The notes beneath the pieces are model-generated. The model ran no database searches. It saw only the letters and a program-made list of their open reading frames with translations, and was not told the origin of the DNA. A program made the translations under genes and the position numbers. A stretch of DNA of 11,718 bases from an uncultured bacterium (GTDB lineage: Bacteria > Verrucomicrobiota > Verrucomicrobiia > Opitutales > Intestinicryptomonadaceae), in NCBI GenBank assembly GCA_905214995.1, contig CAJMOT010000065.1:1-11718 (forward strand), in the 5' to 3' direction. Below, piece after piece: positions 7,233 to 11,718 of the stretch (the first letter of the stretch is position 1; the number at the start of each line of letters is the position of its first letter).

Positions 7233-8464
7233 ACGGCCTTTCGCCAACATCGCCCTCGAAAAGGCGCATGATTCTCGACTCCCTGCGGGGTTTCGCGCTG
7301 CTGGGAATATGCCTCGCAAACTTTCAGGAATTTTCCCTGTATTCCTTTCTGCCCGCAAGCGTCGCGGAATCAATGCCGTCGGCGGCCATCGACAAAGCCG
7401 TGAAATATCTGCTGTACGCCTTTGTCGACGGAAAATTTTACAGCATATTTTCAGTCCTCTTCGGAATAGGATTTTCGATAATCCTGCGCAACGCCGCGCA
7501 AAAGGGCGCGGACGGGACGAAACTTTTTTACCGCAGAATGGCGGGGCTCGCCGCAATCGGCTTCGCGCACCTGACGCTCGTTTGGAGCGGGGACATTCTC
7601 CTGCTCTACGCGCTCGTCGGAATGCTGCTGCCTCTGTTTCTAAATATGTCCGACCGCAAAATTCTCGCGATAGCCGCCGTCCTGATAGCCCTCCCGGTCG
7701 GAGCGGATTTTTTGAGGGAGGCAAGCGGCGGAAAATTCGACCCCGCCCTGCCCGCAATCCGCGCGCAGGAATATTTCAATTCGCTCTACGGCATTAGCGG
7801 CGAGAATTTCCACACGTGGCTGCGCGACGCCGAAAGCTATGCGGACGTAATGAAATTCCTCGTCCAGGGTGCGTTTGTGCGGATTCGGGAATTTATAGAC
7901 GGCAACAGGGTTTTCAAGGTTCTGGCGCTGTTTTTGATAGGTTTTTGCATAGGCCGCAACGGGCTATACGCAAACCTTAAACAAAACGTCCCGCTCTTAA
8001 AAAGGGCGGCCGTATGGGGATTCGCCGCGGGGCTTCCGCTCTCTATCGCGTATTCGTTCAGCGCGGCGGGAGGGCGCGCGTGGGGGCTGACGGCCCACTC
8101 CGCCCTATACGCGGCGAGCGTAATCCCGACGGCGCTCGCATACATGGCGGCCATATGCCTTTTATATGCACGGTTCGGAGAAAATCCGATTTTCAGGATT
8201 TTCTCGTATCCCGGGAAAATCGCCCTAACAAACTATATCGGGCAGTCGCTTTGCGGAATGTTCATATTTTACGGAATCGGGCTCGGATTCGGCGCCGATA
8301 CCGGACTTGCGCGCGCGGAGCTCGCCGCGTGCGGCGTGTTTTTCGCGCAGGCGGCTTTCAGTTTTTTCTGGACGAAATATTTTAATTTCGGCCCCGCTGA
8401 ATGGATTTGGAGGATGTCCACATACGGCAGGTTTTTAAATATAAGAAAGCGGGCGCAGCGCTGA
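7229..8464 (+). CDS. DUF418 family membrane protein (YeiB-like)
   Basis: A 411-residue multi-pass membrane protein. The N-terminal signature RRMILDSLRGFALLGICLANF (about residues 12-32) and the C-terminal DUF418 domain mark the family. That domain includes NPIFRIFSYPGKIALTNYIGQSLCGMFIFYGIGLG and the final GPAEWIWRMSTYG. About ten transmembrane segments are visible. The family resembles acyltransferase-like and heparan-acetyltransferase-like membrane proteins, but its function is not established. The start at 7229 overlaps the transporter stop; the alternative longer frame from 6971 overlaps that gene extensively and is rejected. It is the last gene of the operon. No clear terminator follows, and the aldo/keto reductase remnant converges on it. 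Confidence 0.88.
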   Translation: MNGLSPTSPSKRRMILDSLRGFALLGICLANFQEFSLYSFLPASVAESMPSAAIDKAVKYLLYAFVDGKFYSIFSVLFGIGFSIILRNAAQKGADGTKLFYRRMAGLAAIGFAHLTLVWSGDILLLYALVGMLLPLFLNMSDRKILAIAAVLIALPVGADFLREASGGKFDPALPAIRAQEYFNSLYGISGENFHTWLRDAESYADVMKFLVQGAFVRIREFIDGNRVFKVLALFLIGFCIGRNGLYANLKQNVPLLKRAAVWGFAAGLPLSIAYSFSAAGGRAWGLTAHSALYAASVIPTALAYMAAICLLYARFGENPIFRIFSYPGKIALTNYIGQSLCGMFIFYGIGLGFGADTGLARAELAACGVFFAQAAFSFFWTKYFNFGPAEWIWRMSTYGRFLNIRKRAQR

Positions 8465-8547
8465 ACCTCCAAAACGCAAGAGCGAAAAAAATCCGAAAAA
8501 CCGCCCGACGCAACCGCGCCGGCCCGGGCCGCATTTTCGCGCGGCGT

Positions 8548-9020
8548 CCTCCGGATTGTGTCGGCGCCCGCTTCCGAAAGTCCGAAATAGCGCGCCTTTC
8601 CCTCCGATATAAGCTCCGCAACCGTTCCCGCGACGTCCTCTATCGGAACGTTCGGGTCAACGCGGCGCTGATAGAGGAGGTCAACATAATCCGTGCGCAG
8701 GCGCCTGGGGATTGTTCGGCCGTTTTGCGAATATGTTCCTGGCGGCTGTTCAACCCTCCCTCTTCGGAAATCATTCCGAATTTGGTCGCCGCGACCGCAT
8801 CCTCCCTAAACGGCTCAACGGCTTCGCCGACAAGCTCCTCGTTGACGAACGGGCCGTAAGCTTCCGCGGTGTCGAAAAAGGCGATTCCGCGCTCCCGCGC
8901 ATGGCGGATGGCATCCACCCCCTCCCGGCGCGAAACCGCCGCTCCCATTCCGAAACTCAGATTCATGCATCCCATTCCGATGGCAGAGACCTCTAATTTT
9001 CCCAATTTTCTAACCTTCAT
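8548..9020 (-). pseudogene. Aldo/keto reductase remnant (frameshifted, C-terminal half lost)
   Basis: The first 104 residues from ATG 9020 match NADPH-dependent aldo/keto reductases of the YakC/AKR13-like type. They keep the catalytic-type residues Asp50 and Tyr55 (FFDTAEAYGPF) and Lys80 (ATKFG), then LNSRQEHIRKTAEQS. At the plus-strand G run 8707-8710 one base appears lost. In the frame shifted by two the homology resumes at once as RRLRTDYVDLLYQRRVDP and VPIEDVAGTVAELISEGKARYFGLSEAGADTIRR, ending near 8548. The family normally continues another 170 or so residues, and these are absent. The usual catalytic His (YQHRVDP) is Arg here. The gene is therefore inactive even if the frameshift is a sequencing error. 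Confidence 0.85.
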
Positions 9021-9083
9021 AATCTTTTACTCATTTTAACCTTTTGCATAAGCGCCGGAAATTCCGGAGTTTTTTTCGCGGCG

Positions 9084-9111
9084 ATTTTATACGGGAATGG
9101 GGAAAATGCAA
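9084..9111 (-). promoter_or_regulatory. Possible promoter of the aldo/keto reductase remnant
   Basis: On the minus strand TTGCAT (plus 9106-9111) is followed after 16 nt by TAAAAT (plus 9084-9089). The context TATTTGCAT resembles the core of the shared operator (YATTTGCWA), but the TATAAG part is missing. It may be a decayed fourth member of the set. Confidence 0.3.
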
Positions 9112-9200
9112 ATATACGCAACTGCCTAAAATCAGCCTTATCCTGCCCGCATAAACCGGCGGAGCGCGGAAATAAAAAGCGGGCGAATATAATGCTTTTT

Positions 9201-9258
9201 AAGCATATCATATTATTACATATAAGTATTTGCTATTTTGCAAAATTTGTACGATAAT
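9201..9258 (+). promoter_or_regulatory. Promoter with shared operator, copy C
   Basis: The block 9201-9238 matches 4107-4144 at 34 of 38 positions. TATAAGTATTTGCTAT (9221-9236) overlaps a -35-like TTGCTA (9230-9235), and GATAAT (9253-9258) follows after 17 nt. A small inverted repeat ATGCTT-TTT-AAGCAT (9192-9206) borders it on the left. It would start transcription near 9265, only about 10 nt before the ATG at 9275. Confidence 0.65.
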
Positions 9259-9274
9259 GCGTTCAGAAACCGAA

Positions 9275-9907
9275 ATGAAAAACGCAATGCTTATAACAAC
9301 CGCGCTCGCGGCCGCCGCGCTCTGCGCCGATGCCGGACAGCCGCGGGAAAACGAAAGGGGAAACAATATGGAAGAACTGAAACTCACCAGCGAATGGGAC
9401 AAAGTGTTCCCGAAAAGCGACAAAGTCGGCCACCGCAAGGCCACATTCAAAAACCGCTACGGCATAACGCTCGCCGCGGACGTTTACGCGCCCAAAAGCG
9501 CAACCGGAAAGCTTCCGGCTATAGCCGTCTGCGGTCCGTTCGGCGCGGTGAAGGAGCAGTCGTCGGGCCTCTACGCCCAGACGATGGCGGAGCGCGGGTT
9601 TCTTGCAATAGCCTTCGACCCGTCGTACACCGGCGAAAGCGGCGGATCACCGCGCTATGTGGCCTCTCCCGACATCAACACTGAGGATTTCTGCGCGGCC
9701 GTAGATTTCCTCTCCAACCTCGACGGCGCCGATCCCGAACGCATAGGGATCATCGGAATCTGCGGATGGGGCGGCATGGCGCTCAACGCGGCGGCTGTCG
9801 ACACGCGCATCAAGGCGACCGTCACATCCACCATGTACGACATGAGCCGCGTCACCGCAAACGGCTACTTCGACTCAATGGACGCCGGCAAGCGCGACGA
9901 GCTCCGC
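9275..9907 (+). CDS. Exported alpha/beta hydrolase, 3' part lost at a junction
   Basis: About 211 residues of an alpha/beta-hydrolase are present. Residues 1 to about 21 look like a signal peptide (MKNAMLITTALAAAALCADAG). The hydrolase core starts near SEWDKVFPKSDKVGHRKATF, with FDPSYTGESGGSPRY (114-128) and the nucleophile-elbow region GIIGICGWGGMAL (158-170). The family continues to roughly 320 residues with the acid and His of the triad, which are missing. After DELR (to about 9907) homology stops and foreign sequence follows in frame to a stop at 10157. An alternative start is ATG 9368, giving a cytoplasmic form. It has a better ribosome site (AAGGGG) than 9275. The promoter carries operator copy C. 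Relatives are annotated as dienelactone-hydrolase-like, but the substrate is unknown. Confidence 0.85.
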
Positions 9908-9922
9908 GTCCGTTTCTGTTTC
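9905..9922. other. Junction between two unrelated genomes
   Basis: To the left the plus-strand hydrolase is in homology up to about DELR. To the right, on the minus strand, a DUF6382 protein is in homology up to about QIRELME and then stops. Both genes are cut mid-domain at the same place. Composition, codon use and ribosome-site strength all change here. No insertion sequence, tRNA or direct repeat is visible. An assembly or library chimera is most likely. Confidence 0.75.
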
Positions 9923-10345
9923 CATCAGCTCCCGGATCTGCTTCTGAAAACAGCCTGTGTGTCCCTGCTTTCCCGGCAGATAACAGAAGGAAAAGTTCTC
10001 CAGATTTGCATCTGCAAAAACCAGCTCCGGCTGCAGAACGAGGCCGTCCGGTGCAAGCAGGTACTGCCCCAGTTCTTCGAGAAGATCCAGCAGCTGTTCA
10101 AACAGTTTCCGCAGCGCCTCCGCCCCAATCGAGCGCTGTTCAAACACACTCTGAAGTGACTGCCTTGATGTCACCTCATAGTAAAACAATGTTTTATCAT
10201 CCATTTTCCCGATTTTGCAGTCCAAAAGCCCTGGGATTGCATTTGTCAGCAGCATACGGATCTGATACGACGCCGTGTCCGGCTCTTTTTCCTCCTGTAA
10301 AATAACATATGTATGATTCAAATCTCTTTTATAATCAATCTGCAT
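9920..10345 (-). CDS. DUF6382-type protein, N-terminal part only
   Basis: About 142 residues remain. The start MQIDYKRDLNHTYVIL and the segments YQIRMLLTNAIPGLLDCKI, LFYYEVTSRQSL, LLDLLEELGQYLL and FSFCYLPGK match the DUF6382 domain. In Lachnospiraceae this domain heads proteins that often end in a phosphopeptide-binding FHA domain and are encoded in Tad-type pilus clusters. The C-terminal part is absent because the sequence breaks near 9920; the further residues TETDAELVALAGVH down to 9875 are antisense of the hydrolase gene. The start at 10345 has a GGAG ribosome site 5 nt upstream. It lies 16 nt after the TadE-like gene and is probably in the same operon. Confidence 0.75.
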
Positions 10346-10361
10346 TTCTCCGCTTCCGTCC

Positions 10362-10781
10362 TTACTTCTGGTTCCAGATCTGTTTTACTGCCCGTATCTT
10401 CCGGATCGTTTTCACCGGATTGTTTCTCCTGCTTTCACTCAAAACCGAATATTCCCACTCGTTCCGGCTCCAGATTGGCAGAATGTTTCCTTCTGCTTTT
10501 ATCTGAATCTCTTTTTCTCTGCACACCGTCTGTACGGTCACCGGTTCAGCCGGAAGCGGTATCTGGGAAATCCACCATTCCATCCGGCTTTGGGCGGCTG
10601 CCTCTCCTTTTTCCACAGACAGGCGGCCTTCACTGGCGGCAAGCATTGTGCTTTCATATGCCGCAAATGTATACCAGCTCCGTGCGTGCACAAAAAATGT
10701 CAGCGACAGCAGAAGAAAAATCACCATCAGAACAAGCGGCACGACCAGAACTGCCTCTACCGTAATACTTGCTTTTCTCAT
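10362..10781 (-). CDS. TadE-like pilus assembly membrane protein
   Basis: A 139-residue protein beginning MRKASITVEAVLVVPLVLMV, the hallmark TadE/TadG start in which a SxTVEAA-like processing segment leads into a single transmembrane helix (about 8-32). The remainder (AYESTMLAASEG, then a short extracellular-type domain ending near WEYSVLSES) is typical of minor pseudopilin-like proteins of Tad/Flp pili. The start is uncertain: ATG 10781 fits the family, but a strong GGGGAGGT site (complement of 10804-10811) lies 10 nt before an in-frame TTG at 10793, which would add four residues. It follows the prepilin peptidase by 8 nt (or overlaps its stop by 4 nt if the TTG is used), consistent with one operon. 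A longer frame extending to 11297 is an artefact across the peptidase gene. Confidence 0.82.
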   Translation of the reverse strand: MRKASITVEAVLVVPLVLMVIFLLLSLTFFVHARSWYTFAAYESTMLAASEGRLSVEKGEAAAQSRMEWWISQIPLPAEPVTVQTVCREKEIQIKAEGNILPIWSRNEWEYSVLSESRRNNPVKTIRKIRAVKQIWNQK

Positions 10782-10789
10782 TTTCACTT

Positions 10790-11221
10790 TCAAAGCATTC
10801 CGCACCTCCCCACAAATCCAAGCAGCAGAAACGGCACCAGCGGTATAGAATCCTGTTTCCGTATTTTCTTCCGCATCAGAAGGACTCCGCAGAGTACCGA
10901 ACAGAGAATGAGTCCCAGCGTCAGAACGCCGAATGTCTGCCCAAATCCCAGCCAGATTCCAACCGTCAGAAGCAGAAGGCCGTCCCCGTATCCCACCTGT
11001 TCCCGTGATATATAACTGAGCGTCAGAAATCCCGCTCCCGGCAGCAGGGACAGCAGCCATTCCAGCCACGATGTCTGTTCCACCAGAATCTGCCATCCAA
11101 TGCCTGCAAGGAATAAAACACCGGTCAGGACAAGGCTGATCTGCCGTTTCCTCACATCCATTCCGGCAAGAATCCCCAGATACAGCAATATAATTGCACT
11201 CTTTACTTCTTCCTGATACAC
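10790..11221 (-). CDS. Prepilin peptidase (A24 family, TadV/CpaA-like)
   Basis: A 143-residue polytopic membrane aspartyl protease that would cleave prepilins of the Tad/Flp system. The two catalytic-type aspartates are visible: Asp22 in AGMDVRKRQI and Asp80 in the GxGD motif VGYGDGLLLL. Several transmembrane helices surround them, and the C-terminus is IPLVPFLLLGFVG. The size fits the short TadV/CpaA type without the methyltransferase half. The start is GTG at 11219-11221, supported by an AAAGGAGG site (complement of about 11230-11237) 8 nt upstream. It lies between the TadE-like gene and a secreted Cys-rich protein gene, all on the minus strand. Confidence 0.88.
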   Translation of the reverse strand: MYQEEVKSAIILLYLGILAGMDVRKRQISLVLTGVLFLAGIGWQILVEQTSWLEWLLSLLPGAGFLTLSYISREQVGYGDGLLLLTVGIWLGFGQTFGVLTLGLILCSVLCGVLLMRKKIRKQDSIPLVPFLLLGFVGRCGML

Positions 11222-11321
11222 AGCCGCGGCCTCCTTTCCGCAAACCCGAGTTTCTGTTTACCGTCCTTCTTTCCAGTCTCACCCGGAAAGAAGACACCTG
11301 CTCTGCTCATATCCGGCTTTC

Positions 11322-11717
11322 TTACGCCGCCTTTTTCGCGCATTTCGAGCACTGCGGCAGTCCATCCGTCTGTTCCAGTGCTACAAGTTTTACTTTACGT
11401 TTCAGCCCTTTGCAGGAAAGACTGTTATGATACCGGTTTCCGTATTTCGTATAGTAAACTTCTGCCCCCGCAGCGCCATTTCCCACGCACTGTTCGCATT
11501 CCTTATATTTTTCTCCATCCTGATTCCGTTTCCACGCAAGCGCACCCGGTGAGGAAACCTGGATCGAAAGATTAATATGACTGCACGACGAATCGGTATG
11601 ATACACACTGCCGTTCTCAGTCACCCACACCATCTGTTTTGCTTCGCCCTCTTCTTCATCCGCCTCCTCTTCTGTCTTTCCGAAAGCTGAGGACGCGATA
11701 AAATAACCGGTAAAGGT
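11322..11717 (-). CDS. Cys-rich surface/pilus-associated protein (5' end off window)
   Basis: The frame is open to the right edge and ends at TAA 11322-11324, leaving 131 residues. It begins FTGYFIASSAFGK, perhaps the end of a membrane or signal segment, followed by an acidic linker (EEEADEEEGE). The rest is two tandem Cys units. Each has a V(Y)..NG/NRYH..SC start and a C..C end: VYHTDSSCSHI to CEQCVGN, and YHNSLSCKGL to CSKCAKKAA. This suggests two similar metal- or disulfide-stabilised domains. An ATG at 11633 is internal, not the start, because the frame has no stop upstream. I recognise the pattern from Lachnospiraceae Tad loci but cannot name a family. Confidence 0.7.
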   Translation of the reverse strand, partial: TFTGYFIASSAFGKTEEEADEEEGEAKQMVWVTENGSVYHTDSSCSHINLSIQVSSPGALAWKRNQDGEKYKECEQCVGNGAAGAEVYYTKYGNRYHNSLSCKGLKRKVKLVALEQTDGLPQCSKCAKKAA

Positions 11718-11718
11718 G

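Noticed and set aside
8717..9020. A short intact aldo/keto reductase-like protein ending soon after residue 104
   Set aside because: The homology continues directly in another frame after a one-base loss, so it is a broken gene and not a small functional protein.
9055..9073. CCGGAA-A-TTCCGG followed by a T run, terminator-like on the plus strand
   Set aside because: The stem is short with almost no loop, and no plus-strand gene ends upstream of it. It lies in the leader of the minus-strand aldo/keto reductase remnant.
9230..10159. A single 309-residue alpha/beta hydrolase running across 9907
   Set aside because: Homology stops at about 9907. The rest is antisense to a DUF6382 gene. The first ATG also lies inside the -35 of the promoter.
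10362..11297. A 311-residue protein containing the TadE-like region
   Set aside because: The upstream half overlaps the prepilin peptidase in another frame and has no domain-like features. The true protein starts at the MRKASITVEA segment.
1..11718. tRNA, rRNA, CRISPR array, insertion sequence or phage genes
   Set aside because: I found no cloverleaf, regularly spaced direct repeats, transposase, integrase or structural phage genes in either strand.

Overview
The window looks like bacterial DNA from a gut-type metagenome, and it is probably not one uninterrupted genome. It falls into three blocks. (1) Positions 1 to about 475 are AT-rich and hold the end of one gene, a small lipoprotein and the start of a third gene, all ATGA-coupled. 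(2) About 475 to 9907 is GC-rich and homogeneous, with many GCG/CGC runs, A-rich leaders and few strong ribosome binding sites. I tentatively read this as a Gram-negative gut bacterium, perhaps Verrucomicrobiota-like, from composition only. (3) About 9920 to 11718 has different codon use and strong AAAGGAGG-type ribosome binding sites. It encodes a Tad/Flp-pilus-type cluster typical of Lachnospiraceae (Firmicutes). The 2/3 boundary cuts two unrelated genes mid-domain, so an assembly or library chimera is the simplest explanation. The 1/2 boundary may be another join or the edge of a transferred island.

The middle block reads, left to right: an AraC-family regulator (minus), an exported cyclophilin-like protein (plus), an exported PepSY-like protein (minus, sharing a strong terminator with the previous gene), and a LysR-family regulator (minus). 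Divergent from LysR is a four-gene operon in which every junction is an ATGA stop/start overlap: a DUF3737 protein, a MalY/PatB-type PLP enzyme, an EamA/DMT transporter and a DUF418 membrane protein. Next come the remains of an aldo/keto reductase gene (minus; frameshifted, missing its second half, catalytic His lost) and an exported alpha/beta hydrolase (plus), which is cut by the junction.

The most interesting signal is regulatory. Three separate plus-strand promoters carry the same element, TATAAGYATTTGCWAT followed after 13-14 nt by [GA]CGATAAT, at 1801, 4127 and 9221. They lie upstream of the cyclophilin-like gene, the four-gene operon and the hydrolase. The element overlaps a -35-like TTGCWA spaced 16-17 nt from a -10-like GATAAT. 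Two copies extend to a 38-bp block with 34 identical positions. The middle copy sits between the LysR gene and its divergent operon, directly beside a consensus TTGACA for LysR. I infer a small LysR-controlled regulon spread over three transcription units, whose products may combine an envelope/redox or electrophile response with amino-acid C-S lyase and efflux functions. The operator, its regulator and the inducer are not known to me and are inferences from sequence.
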